Assembly (NCBI GenBank): GCA_021815405.1 | Contig: JAKAGV010000020.1 | Coordinates: 56,295-120,294 of the forward strand | Reading direction: 5' to 3' | DNA length: 64,000 nucleotides | Source: Bacteroidota bacterium | GTDB taxonomy: Bacteria; Bacteroidota; Ignavibacteria; Ignavibacteriales; Ignavibacteriaceae | Part shown: piece by piece, positions 8,321-16,616 of the stretch | Layout of the letters: each line of letters begins with the position of its first letter | How positions within the stretch are numbered: position 1 is the stretch's first letter | Made by a program: the position numbers and the translations under genes | The notes under the pieces: generated by a model | Told to the model about the DNA's origin: nothing | The model's input: only the letters and a program-made list of their open reading frames with translations | Database searches by the model: none

Positions 8321-10957
8321 TTATTCTCTCGGTTGAATCAGCTTTGCAATCAATCCTGTCCATCCTGTTTGATGAGAAGCGCCAAGACCTTTGCCATTAT
8401 CTCCGTGGAAATATTCATTGAAAAGAATATAATCCTTGAAATGCGGGTCGGTCTGAAATTTTTTATTATCTCCCAACACCGGTCTTTTTTCTTCAGCGTT
8501 ACGGACAAATATTTTTATCAGACGATTTGAAAGCTCTTCCGATATTTCCTTTATAGTTAGATAATTTTCTGAACCAGTTGGATATTCAACTTTAAAATCA
8601 TCTCCATAATAATGATGAAACTTCTGCAGTGACTCAATAATAAGATAATTGAGCGGGAACCAGACAGGTCCGCGCCAATTTGAATTTCCGCCGAACATGC
8701 TCGACTCGGATTCTGCCGGCTCGTAATTGATCATCGATGTATGATCATCAAAATAAAATTTATATGGATTATCTTTATGATATTTTGATAATGATCTTAT
8801 GCCGTAATCAGAAAGAAACTCGCTTTCATCCAGCATTCTTTTAAAAAGCATTTTCATTCGGTGACCTCGCAGCAAAGACAAAAGCCTTCGTTCGCCATGT
8901 CCGGGCTCATACCATCTGGAAACTAATCCGGCAAGGTCTTCCCGGTAATTTAAAAACCATTCAAGCCGTTTCCAGAATGACGGTGCAGCTTGCATTAAAT
9001 CTGGCTCAAGAACTTCAACGGCAAATAATGGAATCAATCCAACTATTGAATGAATTTTTATCCTTTCAATTTTCTTTCCCGGAATATTTAAAACATCATA
9101 ATAAAACTGGTCTGCTTCGTCCCACAATTCAACATCCTGATTTCCGATGTTCTCCATAGCTCCCGCAATATAAAGGAAGTGCTCGAAGAATTTTGTTGCG
9201 GTGTCCTGGTAAACCGGATTATGCATAGAAAGCTCCAATGAAATGCGCATCATGTTAAGGCAGTACATTGCCATCCAACTTGTTCCATCAGACTGTTCAA
9301 TAAATCCGCCGGAGGGCAGCTTTGCACTTCTATCAAATACTCCGATGTTATCCAGTCCAAGAAATCCGCCCTGAAAAATATTCCGGTTGTCTTTGTCTTT
9401 TCTATTTACCCACCAGGTAAAATTCAAAAGCAGCTTATGAAACATTGACTCAAGAAATTCAATGTCGCCTTTGCCATTATTATTTTTTTTATCAATCTTG
9501 TAAATGCGCCAGGCAGCCCAGGCATGCACCGGCGGATTCACATCATTAAAGTTCCATTCATAAGCCGGGAACTGTCCGTTGGGATGCATGTACCATTCTT
9601 TTGTAAGAAGCTTCAACTGCCGCTTTGCAAATTCCGGATCAATTAAAGTAAGAGGGATGCAATGGAAAGCAAGATCCCATGAAGCATACCATGGGTATTC
9701 CCATTTATCAGGCATTGAAATTATATCTGCATTATTCAGATGAATCCAATCGCAGTTTCTTCCCTTCAATCTTTCATCGGGAGGATGCGGCTGCGCCGGA
9801 TCGCCGCTTAGCCATTGCCGGATGTCGTAATAATAAAACTGCTTGCACCAAAGCATACCGGCAAAAGCCTGCCGCTGAATAGTTTTTAATTCTTCATTTT
9901 TCTGGTTTTTCTGAAGAGAAAAATAAAATTCATCGGCTTCTTTCTTCCTTCCTTCAAACAGAGGATCGAAATGTTCAAACGGATTTTTTAATGAACTATT
10001 ACTTAGCCTGAGCTGTAAAGTTGCAGATTCACCAAAATTAATTATCAGTTTATAATTAACTGCTGCTTTGGTCCCGTTGTTTACGAAATTAACCGCTTTC
10101 TTATTCCCTTCAACTATATAATCGTTAATACCATCTTTAAAAAATCCTTTGACATCATTCATGCCATATAATCTTTTAACGTTCGATTCATTCTCGCAGA
10201 ATAAAAGCTCAGGCTCTCCATCGCAATACAAAAAGTATTTTCCAAGGCTGCGATGATTTGCTTCAATTATATTTTTAGATGCTGAGCTTAGTGAAGGCTT
10301 ATAATCTTCATATCCCCAACTCCAGGTATTTCTAAACCAGAGCTGCGGAACTACGTTAATCAGCGCTGTTTCCTTCCCGCGGTTGAATATAGTTATCTTA
10401 ATCAGAACATCTTCCACTCCGGCTTTCGCATATTCTATGAAGACATCAAAATATTTGTCATCATCGAAAATGCCGGTATCAATCAATTCAAATTCTGGAT
10501 CAAGCTTTCCTCTTTTTTTATTTTCTTCGACAAGACGGCTGTACGGAAATTCTTCTTGAGGATATTTATAAAGCATCTTCATGTAAGAATGCGTCGGTGT
10601 GTTATCCAGGTAATAAAAATATTCTTTCACATCCTCGCCATGGTTGCCTTGCTGGTTAGACAATCCGAAGAAAGTTTCTTTCAGGATTGGATCTTTGCCA
10701 TTCCAAAAAGCTACTGAAAAGCAAAGACGCTGTTTTGTATCGCAAATCCCGCCGATGCCTTCTTCACCCCAGCGGTAAGCTTTGCTGCGAGACTGATCGT
10801 GTGAAATGTAATTCCACGCATTGCCGTTTGCGCTATAATCCTCGCGAACAGTTCCCCACTGGCGCTCCGAAAGATACGAACCCCACTTTTTCCATTTCGC
10901 TTTTTTGCTGTTTGATTCTTCGAGCCGTTTTTTTTCTTCCATGGATTGTTGTTTCAA
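8321..10957 (-). CDS. GH63/MGH1-like glucosidase
   Basis: 878 residues with no signal peptide, so probably cytoplasmic. The N-terminal third is a beta domain; GDPAQPHPP near residue 383 begins the catalytic part. The C-terminal (alpha/alpha)6 toroid is marked by YPWYASWDLAFH (about 426), QFPAYEWNFND (about 461), HAWAAW, DGTSWMAMY and NSNWRGPVWFP (about 762). The Asp in SWDLAF and a Glu late in the toroid match the usual catalytic acids of GH63-like inverting enzymes. Such bacterial enzymes act on alpha-glucosides or mannosyl-/glucosylglycerate. ATG 10957 and ATG 10942 are both possible starts. Exact substrate unknown. Confidence 0.82.
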   Translation of the reverse strand: MKQQSMEEKKRLEESNSKKAKWKKWGSYLSERQWGTVREDYSANGNAWNYISHDQSRSKAYRWGEEGIGGICDTKQRLCFSVAFWNGKDPILKETFFGLSNQQGNHGEDVKEYFYYLDNTPTHSYMKMLYKYPQEEFPYSRLVEENKKRGKLDPEFELIDTGIFDDDKYFDVFIEYAKAGVEDVLIKITIFNRGKETALINVVPQLWFRNTWSWGYEDYKPSLSSASKNIIEANHRSLGKYFLYCDGEPELLFCENESNVKRLYGMNDVKGFFKDGINDYIVEGNKKAVNFVNNGTKAAVNYKLIINFGESATLQLRLSNSSLKNPFEHFDPLFEGRKKEADEFYFSLQKNQKNEELKTIQRQAFAGMLWCKQFYYYDIRQWLSGDPAQPHPPDERLKGRNCDWIHLNNADIISMPDKWEYPWYASWDLAFHCIPLTLIDPEFAKRQLKLLTKEWYMHPNGQFPAYEWNFNDVNPPVHAWAAWRIYKIDKKNNNGKGDIEFLESMFHKLLLNFTWWVNRKDKDNRNIFQGGFLGLDNIGVFDRSAKLPSGGFIEQSDGTSWMAMYCLNMMRISLELSMHNPVYQDTATKFFEHFLYIAGAMENIGNQDVELWDEADQFYYDVLNIPGKKIERIKIHSIVGLIPLFAVEVLEPDLMQAAPSFWKRLEWFLNYREDLAGLVSRWYEPGHGERRLLSLLRGHRMKMLFKRMLDESEFLSDYGIRSLSKYHKDNPYKFYFDDHTSMINYEPAESESSMFGGNSNWRGPVWFPLNYLIIESLQKFHHYYGDDFKVEYPTGSENYLTIKEISEELSNRLIKIFVRNAEEKRPVLGDNKKFQTDPHFKDYILFNEYFHGDNGKGLGASHQTGWTGLIAKLIQPRE

Positions 10958-11222
10958 ATTATTATTCTAAAGATGAATATAATAGCTTTAATATAAATGA
11001 TTTGTTAGGATGATAACAATTTTAGTCATCATAAAAAAATATTATTTCTCTGTGAAGGGTAATATAAAAGTATATGGTTATAAAATATATGCGCTTTTCC
11101 TGTACCCTATACTTATATAAATTATACCCCATTCTTTGCTGACATATTACAGTAAAAATTTGTTTTTACTTACATCTTAAAAAATCTTTTATAACATTAG
11201 TATTGTAAAAATTGAGGAAAAG

Positions 11223-11435
11223 GTGAAATCAAAGTTTATGTTTCATATTTCTGAAGTTACACCGGTTGATGATTACGATTTGATATTTTGTTTGATCGAC
11301 TATTTTCTATTTACACAGCTTAATGAAATGAATACCGGCGGGGAGCTTTCAAAAAATCTTTTCTCTTTCCCTTTAAATAATTTTTCCGATAAAAAAATAC
11401 AAAGATTACCTTGTAAGTATTTTGTAAAGCCTTAA
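11223..11435 (+). CDS. possible small protein, unsupported by homology
   Basis: A GTG-started 70-residue frame preceded by GAGGAAAAGG. The composition is not clearly coding, I recognise no family, and it sits alone in a repeat-rich gap. It is listed only because a ribosome-binding-site-like sequence precedes it; it may be spurious. Confidence 0.2.
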   Translation: MKSKFMFHISEVTPVDDYDLIFCLIDYFLFTQLNEMNTGGELSKNLFSFPLNNFSDKKIQRLPCKYFVKP

Positions 11436-11527
11436 TGAAATCTTTCATTAATGGATTTTCAATAATTCACGGATTAGATGTTTATTTCTTAGTCCGGGAT
11501 TTTCATTCCTGCTTACAAGCAGGCAAG

Positions 11528-11861
11528 GCTAAGACAAGGAAAATAAAACCTACGACAGGAAGTTAGAATTCTAGGACAGAAAAATAAAAATCTCGTCAAG
11601 GGATGAAAAATCCATGACAAGAAAAATGGATTCCAGAACAAGGAATTACTTTTCCACTACAAGGGAAATGAAACCCAGTCATGGAAATGAAATTCCAGAG
11701 CAGAAAAATAAAATCCGAGACACGGAAAACCGTTTCCAGAACAGGGAATCAAAAATCTGGTGATGGAAAGGATAAACCTTAACATGGAAATCAAATTTCC
11801 ATGCTTGGAAAGGAAAAATCCAAGCTTGGGAAAAAGATTTCCCGTGCAGGAAAGTGCGAAA
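11528..11861. repeat. degenerate 20-22-nt tandem array, 16 units (array A)
   Basis: Sixteen units can be cut by eye, mostly 21 nt with a few of 20 or 22. Consensus is about CCAGAACAGGAAAATAAAATT: CC(A)-x(4)-ACA-GGAA followed by an A/T-rich half. A CCTGCTT...AAGCAGG hairpin at 11508-11523 sits just before the first unit. Unit length is not strictly a multiple of three, so the open minus-strand frames across it are probably not genes. It ends about 170 nt before the FN3 protein gene. Compare array B at 42312-42542. Confidence 0.85.
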
Positions 11862-12032
11862 ATAGAGTGAAAACGCAACAATTGGAAAAGAAGTGGCGCC
11901 CAATTATTCAAAAATTTTGGGAGTCTTAATTGGAAAGAAGGCAAGAGTTTTGCCAAAAGCAAAAAGTCATTCCGGTTTAACCGAGATGAATTCCTTAATT
12001 AACTAATTTCCAAACAAAGCACGGAAGATACA

Positions 12033-12656
12033 ATGTCCAAAGTAAAAAGCGGCATAGCCGATATGTCCACGGATGGAATGATGCAAACATCCAAGGAAAG
12101 GGATAATAAGCTGGCTGACGCGAACGCAAAAGTAAAGGTCAACAGCAACCTGCTTACGAGACAAAGTACCGCAATAAGCAATCTTGAACAAAAAGAAAGC
12201 GCTGTGGGTACTGCAAAGGACGGATTAAAGCAGGCAATAAAAGAGAGGGATATAGCAAAGGACGAGCTTATCAGCACAGATGTAGCTGTCGTCAATTTTA
12301 TTAACAGTCAAACTCAGGATGCAACAGTCCTGTTAACCACCGGCTACCCGTTAGCCGAAGAGAGAGGCGCCTCCGCTCCTATAGAGCAGGTTACAAATCT
12401 TTCGGCAGCTACGGGAGACGAGCCAGGAGAGATTGACGTAAACTTTGACCGCGTTAAATCTGCAACCGGTTATGAGTTTCAGATATCGGCGGACAATCCC
12501 GATAGCTGGACGAATGCCGGCGCGTCAGGCAGAACATCTAAATTCACATTCAACAACTTAACGCCGGGGAAAAAGTACTGGATAAGAGCGCGTGCTTTTA
12601 GAGGCGAAGAGAAAGGCGCATGGAGTAATGCAGTAACAACAACGGCACCGTTTTAA
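12033..12656 (+). CDS. fibronectin type III domain protein
   Basis: 207 residues, no signal peptide. Residues about 1-100 are a charged, Ala/Lys-rich helical region (coiled-coil-like: SNLEQKESAVGTAKDGLKQ). Residues about 115-205 form one FN3 domain ending LTPGKKYWIRARAFRGEEKGAWSNAV. This architecture recurs in Bacteroidota-type genomes as small proteins of unknown function. Base composition is richer in G+C than the surrounding AT-rich gap. It follows repeat array A; a perfect hairpin lies 30 nt after its stop. I infer protein-protein binding only. Confidence 0.75.
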   Translation: MSKVKSGIADMSTDGMMQTSKERDNKLADANAKVKVNSNLLTRQSTAISNLEQKESAVGTAKDGLKQAIKERDIAKDELISTDVAVVNFINSQTQDATVLLTTGYPLAEERGASAPIEQVTNLSAATGDEPGEIDVNFDRVKSATGYEFQISADNPDSWTNAGASGRTSKFTFNNLTPGKKYWIRARAFRGEEKGAWSNAVTTTAPF

Positions 12657-12684
12657 ATGGAGGTTGCTTGTAGGTTGTTGGTGA

Positions 12685-12713
12685 TTGGTCTCTGAATTCG
12701 CCAAAGAGACCAA
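12685..12713 (+). terminator. hairpin after the FN3 gene
   Basis: TTGGTCTCT (12685-12693) and AGAGACCAA (12705-12713) form a perfect 9-bp stem with an 11-nt loop, 30 nt after the stop. Only a weak A/T tract follows. A second G+C-rich hairpin (AGTGGCGGA/TCCGCCGCT, 12728-12756) follows. Termination is likely but not certain. The rest of the gap to 13000 shows nothing. Confidence 0.5.
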
Positions 12714-12999
12714 TATATTAAAATGAAAGTGGCGGAAGTGCCCTTTCTCCGCCGCTAGTAATTGGTTAACATTAGTTTTGGAATTTAGTCTTAATTATAA
12801 TCTAATTTCAAAGGTTTATCCGAAAAATTGATACAAAATAATGCAGTTTACCAAATTTTACATATAAGCTTAGGTAATTATTTCCGACTACTTTTCCCCC
12901 TCCACCGAATATTGACTAAATTACGCATTTTCTTATAACGGCACGTTCATTGATTAAATAAGTTAAACTAAAATTTATTTTCAATCATTTGTGGGTGGT

Positions 13000-13110
13000 A
13001 TGATGAAAACTTCGAAACGATTTTATATTTTGTATTCTGTTATTTTTGTTTCATTAATTTTGCAAAGCTTGCAATTGTCAGCCAAAGAACAATTTGAATA
13101 CTTTGAATAA
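13000..13110 (+). other. signal-peptide ORF out of frame with the downstream gene
   Basis: ATG at 13000 opens 36 codons: a basic start (MMKTSKRF), a long hydrophobic core and a signal-peptidase-like LSA-K site, ending at TAA 13108. The next gene has no export signal and lies one frame over, overlapping here. This is most simply the missing signal peptide of 13094-14158, cut off by a one-base indel near 13085-13095. Confidence 0.6.
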
Positions 13111-14158
13111 GACAACAACCATAAAAACTGAAAGTTCAATTAGTGCAGAAGATACTGTAGTTACATTGCCATTGAGCAAAAAAACAATTGCAGTAAGGAA
13201 AGGTTATCCTGCAGATAAACTTGCGCTGCTTGACAAATATTTTGCAAAACATAAAAATCTATCTACTAAGAAGACCTCTGTCTCGCCATATATTCAGGAT
13301 TGTTCCACATATTATGACTATGAATGGGACTTAGCTAATCAATACCAATCTGTATCAGGCAGACATTTGGGAATCTGGGTTACCCCTAATATTATTTCTT
13401 ATTATGCTGCTTATAATACTTACGGTTTCAATGAAATTCTTATTAATTGGGGAGATACGACAAATGTAATGAATATTGGATTTAAACCTGACAGTATTAT
13501 GATAGGTTTAAGCCCTACCGAGCCAGCGAGCGATATTTTAAACTCTCGAAGTTACGGTTATTACTATTTCGATGAACCATATGAACATGGCATAACCGCA
13601 AGTAATGTTGGTTACTATGCTGAAGCAATTTATACAAAAAATCCAAATTCAAAATGTATGATTTCTGATTATAAATGGACTAAACCTGCAACTTGTAATG
13701 GATTTATTAATTATGATGGTTCGGATATACAATCTTATTTAGTTTATCCAAATATGGGAATAATGAGTGATCAATATTATTTAGATGATCCATGTGGTAC
13801 TATGGTAGATTATTGGAATGAATATTTTAATTATTATAATCCATATTCATTTGCTGATATGATGGATAATACAATGAACAATGCCGGTGGATGGGGAAGT
13901 TGCTTTAATTGGGCATCAGCACACATTAACAATATTTGGTTATATGCTTCTAATACCGGTGATGAAAGTGTAATACAGAATTTCTGTCAGACTGCATGGG
14001 AAACAGGATGGTTATATAGGCTTGAAAATCAATTTCTAATTATTTGGAAATGCAGTTCCCCTAGTCCATGTACAAATTGCAATTATCAAACTGGTCAAGG
14101 AAATTGGTATGTTTATGATAGTTTTTATACAGGTGTTTCGCAATATGCTCCATACTAA
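13094..14158 (+). CDS. probably secreted protein of unknown family, apparent 5' frameshift
   Basis: 354 residues from a TTG, the only start left in this frame. The first 60 residues are a Ser/Thr/Lys-rich linker. The remainder is rich in Tyr, Trp, Asn and Cys, with alternating strand/helix segments such as GIWVTPNII, EILINWGD, YYYFDEPYEH, CMISDYKW and GIMSDQYY. This resembles a TIM-barrel glycoside-hydrolase-like fold, and the acidic FDEPYEH is a candidate active-site segment. I cannot name a family. At least eight Cys residues suit an exported, disulphide-bonded protein. The natural start is probably the signal peptide at 13000 in the neighbouring frame. The start of the next gene overlaps its 3' end. 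Confidence 0.6.
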   Translation: MNTLNKTTTIKTESSISAEDTVVTLPLSKKTIAVRKGYPADKLALLDKYFAKHKNLSTKKTSVSPYIQDCSTYYDYEWDLANQYQSVSGRHLGIWVTPNIISYYAAYNTYGFNEILINWGDTTNVMNIGFKPDSIMIGLSPTEPASDILNSRSYGYYYFDEPYEHGITASNVGYYAEAIYTKNPNSKCMISDYKWTKPATCNGFINYDGSDIQSYLVYPNMGIMSDQYYLDDPCGTMVDYWNEYFNYYNPYSFADMMDNTMNNAGGWGSCFNWASAHINNIWLYASNTGDESVIQNFCQTAWETGWLYRLENQFLIIWKCSSPSPCTNCNYQTGQGNWYVYDSFYTGVSQYAPY

Positions 14159-14831
14159 ATATATAAATATTATAAATAAAATTTTATTTATTTCGTTTGT
14201 TACTATTTACGTGTTAGGTTGTTCGTCTATTTACCGGCTTTCCGATTTTCCTTCTAAAAAAAATTTTTATGAAGATTTCAATAAGTCTGCTTATAATAAA
14301 AGTTTAACTATTACCTTAATTAACGATAGTTCGTTTTCCGTTCCTTGTGGTGCTTTAATTTCAAATGACTATCTCCAAACAATACTAAATATTAAAAAAA
14401 GAACATTAAAACTTAAGCACTCATCAATTAAAGAAATAAAAACCTTTTATAAAACTAATTTTGCTAATCCCCAATACAAGGTAATTTTGTCAAATGGAGA
14501 AGAATTAAAAGGGAAGGATATAAAATTTCTTCCGGATTCATCTGTAATTTATACGGTTAAAGAAAATATATATGGAAGTGAAATTTTACTTAACAAGGTA
14601 AGAGAAGTCAGTTATAATAATCACTGGCTTGGGATACCAACAATGTTAATTACCGGTACTCTGTTTGGCTTTGCTACGGGTTATCTTATCAATTCCTCAA
14701 TTGGTGTTAATAACTTAAATGACAATCAGGCTTATTATATTGGTTGGGGTTCTACCGTAATAGGTACTTTAATCGGCAGTGTGGCTGGATATTTAATAGG
14801 TTATAATTATATATACAAATTCAATCCGTAA
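14145..14831 (+). CDS. lipoprotein, possible surface/envelope protein
   Basis: The ATG at 14145 is preferred over an earlier in-frame start at 14109 because it gives a proper lipoprotein signal: HTKYINIINKILF, then a hydrophobic core and lipobox VLGC (Cys about residue 26). It overlaps the previous gene by 14 nt. About 228 residues. The middle is a beta-rich domain (VILSNGEELKGKDIKFL). The C-terminus has two glycine-rich hydrophobic segments (ITGTLFGFATGYLI and WGSTVIGTLIGSVAGYLIGY) resembling a glycine-zipper pair. Function unknown; the overlap suggests co-expression with the secreted protein. Confidence 0.6.
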   Translation: MLHTKYINIINKILFISFVTIYVLGCSSIYRLSDFPSKKNFYEDFNKSAYNKSLTITLINDSSFSVPCGALISNDYLQTILNIKKRTLKLKHSSIKEIKTFYKTNFANPQYKVILSNGEELKGKDIKFLPDSSVIYTVKENIYGSEILLNKVREVSYNNHWLGIPTMLITGTLFGFATGYLINSSIGVNNLNDNQAYYIGWGSTVIGTLIGSVAGYLIGYNYIYKFNP

Positions 14832-14859
14832 TTTATTAAAGAAATATTATACTAACAGA

Positions 14860-14897
14860 CACCTAATAATTTGGAATTGTTGGGTGCCTTTATCAAT
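14860..14897 (+). terminator. Rho-independent terminator
   Basis: CACCTAATAA (14860-14869) pairs with TTGTTGGGTG (14877-14886) over 10 bp with two G-U wobbles, followed by a T-rich tract. It closes the lipoprotein transcript. The remaining gap to the IS200-like element shows no gene. Confidence 0.65.
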
Positions 14898-15153
14898 TTT
14901 ATCCTAAAAGAATTATTGTTTAATCGTATTGTATTTCTACTTTAAGTTGAATTGTTATAGTAATTTAATTCCATTCATTCCGAATTCTTTGTTGATATTT
15001 CAGCGGTTCCTCCCTAATTGTATTATGCCAATGAATTTTTTAGTTTTTCCTGATTCATCCTTTTCGATGAAGATGTAAGCATTCTTTCGATTTTTTTTAA
15101 TCACTATAGCTGATAATCATTTATGTAGTATAAAAAAATAAAGTGAATAAATT

Positions 15154-15190
15154 GTGCTCTGGAAGAGCACCATGTATAGGAGGGACAAAT
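15154..15190 (+). promoter_or_regulatory. hairpin and ribosome-binding site of the IS200-like transposase
   Basis: GTGCTCT-GGA-AGAGCAC forms a perfect 7-bp stem with a 3-nt loop, followed within 10 nt by AGGAGGG and the ATG at 15191. In the IS200 family such a hairpin next to the ribosome-binding site limits transposase translation, and left-end hairpins are recognised by TnpA. Confidence 0.6.
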
Positions 15191-15652
15191 ATGGCTAACA
15201 CATATACAGAGCTATATATCCATTTGATTTGGGCTGTCAAGCATAGAGATAGATTAATTCATCCTTCATTTCAGGAAGAATCACAGAAATACATTACAGG
15301 CATAATTCAAAACAAAGACAATAAACTCATTGCGATAAATCTTATGCCTGATCATGCACATATATTTATCGGGCTTGATCCTGTAAATGCAATATCAAAT
15401 TTAGTTGGAGTCACGAAAAAATCTTTGAGTGACTATATAAATGAGAAGAAATGTCTACGCGGTAAATTCAGCTGGCGGGAAGGATACGGTACTTTTTCAT
15501 ATTCACATTCACAAATAGATAGAGTAATAAAGTATATCAATAATCAAGAACAAGATCACAGGAAAAAGACATTTAAAGAAGAATATTTAAAAATATTGAA
15601 AGCATTTTATGTCCAATACAATAATGAGTATTTATTTCAATTCTTAGATTAG
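15191..15652 (+). CDS. tnpA: IS200/IS605-family Y1 transposase (TnpA)
   Basis: The ATG at 15191 follows AGGAGGGACAAAT, a better start than the upstream in-frame codon at 15143. 153 residues. The HUH motif is DHAHIFIG (about 55). The single catalytic tyrosine is in RVIKYINNQEQDH (about 117), preceded by WREGYGTFSYSHSQ. Y1 enzymes cut and join single-stranded ends at hairpins. The gene is intact with no accessory TnpB, so this is an IS200-like element. It is a candidate trans-acting source of movement for the short palindromic repeats elsewhere in the window, but that link is inference. Confidence 0.9.
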   Translation: MANTYTELYIHLIWAVKHRDRLIHPSFQEESQKYITGIIQNKDNKLIAINLMPDHAHIFIGLDPVNAISNLVGVTKKSLSDYINEKKCLRGKFSWREGYGTFSYSHSQIDRVIKYINNQEQDHRKKTFKEEYLKILKAFYVQYNNEYLFQFLD

Positions 15653-15775
15653 CACCGCACCTCACTTATTGTCGAAATTGGAAATGATAAAAGCGCTTTC
15701 CTTAGGGAAATAATGAGCTTGCGGAACCATTAAGCCAAAATTAAATTGATCTGCAGCAATTTATCTTTACAAACA

Positions 15776-15804
15776 TTGATAAATTTTCCTGTATAGAATA
15801 TATT
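15776..15804 (+). promoter_or_regulatory. sigma-70-like promoter of the leader-peptide/thioredoxin unit
   Basis: TTGATA at 15776-15781, a 17-nt spacer, then TATATT at 15799-15804. Each hexamer matches five of six consensus positions. Transcription would begin near 15811, about 20 nt before the leader-peptide ATG. Confidence 0.6.
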
Positions 15805-15830
15805 TGCACCAAGTTTACCAGAAAAATAAA

Positions 15831-15959
15831 ATGAATCTTAACCGGACATATTTCAATACTCTCAAAGCCATCTGCGGATGTTGCTGTGTTTGCACTTGTT
15901 GCTGTATAGCTTCATCGGCAGTGGAATATCAATCCGGTTTTAATAGATTAAAAGTTTAA
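15831..15959 (+). CDS. cysteine-rich leader peptide (42 aa)
   Basis: ATG at 15831, TAA at 15957. Residues 15-25 contain eight Cys (positions 15, 17, 18, 19, 21, 23, 24 and 25; core CGCCCVCTCCC), encoded by a mix of TGC and TGT. The frame lies between a good promoter and a strong terminator, ahead of DUF4395 and thioredoxin genes. This is the layout of an amino-acid-biosynthesis leader peptide whose translation senses charged tRNA, here Cys-tRNA. I infer that ribosome stalling at the Cys run controls read-through. It is also possible that the peptide itself binds metal or has a redox role. Confidence 0.65.
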   Translation: MNLNRTYFNTLKAICGCCCVCTCCCIASSAVEYQSGFNRLKV

Positions 15960-16022
15960 CAAATAATAAAGACTGATTATTTAACCCGCTGCCGGCGAAA
16001 GTTGACAGCGGGTTTTTCTTTT
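15915..16022 (+). promoter_or_regulatory. putative antiterminator/terminator attenuator
   Basis: Terminator: AACCCGCTG (15983-15991) pairs perfectly with CAGCGGGTT (16006-16014), followed by a T-rich tract to about 16022. Antiterminator: TCGGCAGTGG (15915-15924, just after the Cys codons) can pair with CCGCTGCCGG (15986-15995), 10 bp with two G-U wobbles. That would sequester the 5' arm of the terminator. The two structures are mutually exclusive, as in classical ribosome-mediated attenuation. Confidence 0.65.
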
Positions 16023-16154
16023 TAAATAATTCGAAGGTTCTTAATCTTGCTCGTAATCATAATTTTACTCGGAATTAAAATCCAATTAAGAGCAAGAGAA
16101 AGATTACGATTAAGATTTCACATGTAAGTAAAAATTATAAAAGGAAAATATTAT

Positions 16155-16616
16155 ATGAGTACACCAATAAATAAATTAGATAGAAGCGCATTAAGATTTA
16201 ATCAAGGATCGATTGTAGTTCTGACCACGATTGCATTTCTGTTTAGCCTGCCGTGGCTGATTGCATTTACAGCCGCAGTTATGCTGGCCGGAACGATTTT
16301 CCCGAAAGTAGGCTTATTCAAATTAATATACAAGTATGCGGCGAAACCTCTCGGGATAATTAAACCAAACATTGTTGAAGAAGATAATGCACCGCACCAG
16401 TTTGCACAAGGACTAGGCGGAGTTTTTCTGGCAGTATCATTCGTCGCATTGAATTCAAAATTAATAATACTTGGATGGGTGCTTGCATTGATTGTACTTG
16501 CTCTTGCCTTTATAAATCTTACAGTAAACTTTTGCCTTGGATGCTATATCTATTTTCAATTGAATAAGGTTGGGATATTACGTCTGAAGCCGGAATCGAG
16601 GAACGAAAATGATTGA
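16155..16616 (+). CDS. DUF4395 membrane protein
   Basis: 153 residues matching DUF4395: an N-terminal segment LDRSALRFNQGSIVV, four hydrophobic helices, and the late motif NLTVNFCLGCYIYFQL with a CxxC. Proteins of this family often sit beside thioredoxin-like and rhodanese genes and are thought to take part in thiol or sulfur handling at the membrane. Its stop overlaps the start of the thioredoxin-like gene by 8 nt, so the two are translationally coupled. The upstream Cys-rich leader and terminator suggest control by cysteine supply. Start by AAAAGGAAAAT. Confidence 0.85.
   Translation: MSTPINKLDRSALRFNQGSIVVLTTIAFLFSLPWLIAFTAAVMLAGTIFPKVGLFKLIYKYAAKPLGIIKPNIVEEDNAPHQFAQGLGGVFLAVSFVALNSKLIILGWVLALIVLALAFINLTVNFCLGCYIYFQLNKVGILRLKPESRNEND

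Noticed and set aside
11657..11962. Open minus-strand frames across repeat array A
   Set aside because: Units of 20 and 22 nt shift the register, so no heptapeptide pattern is kept; the openness follows from the repeat composition.
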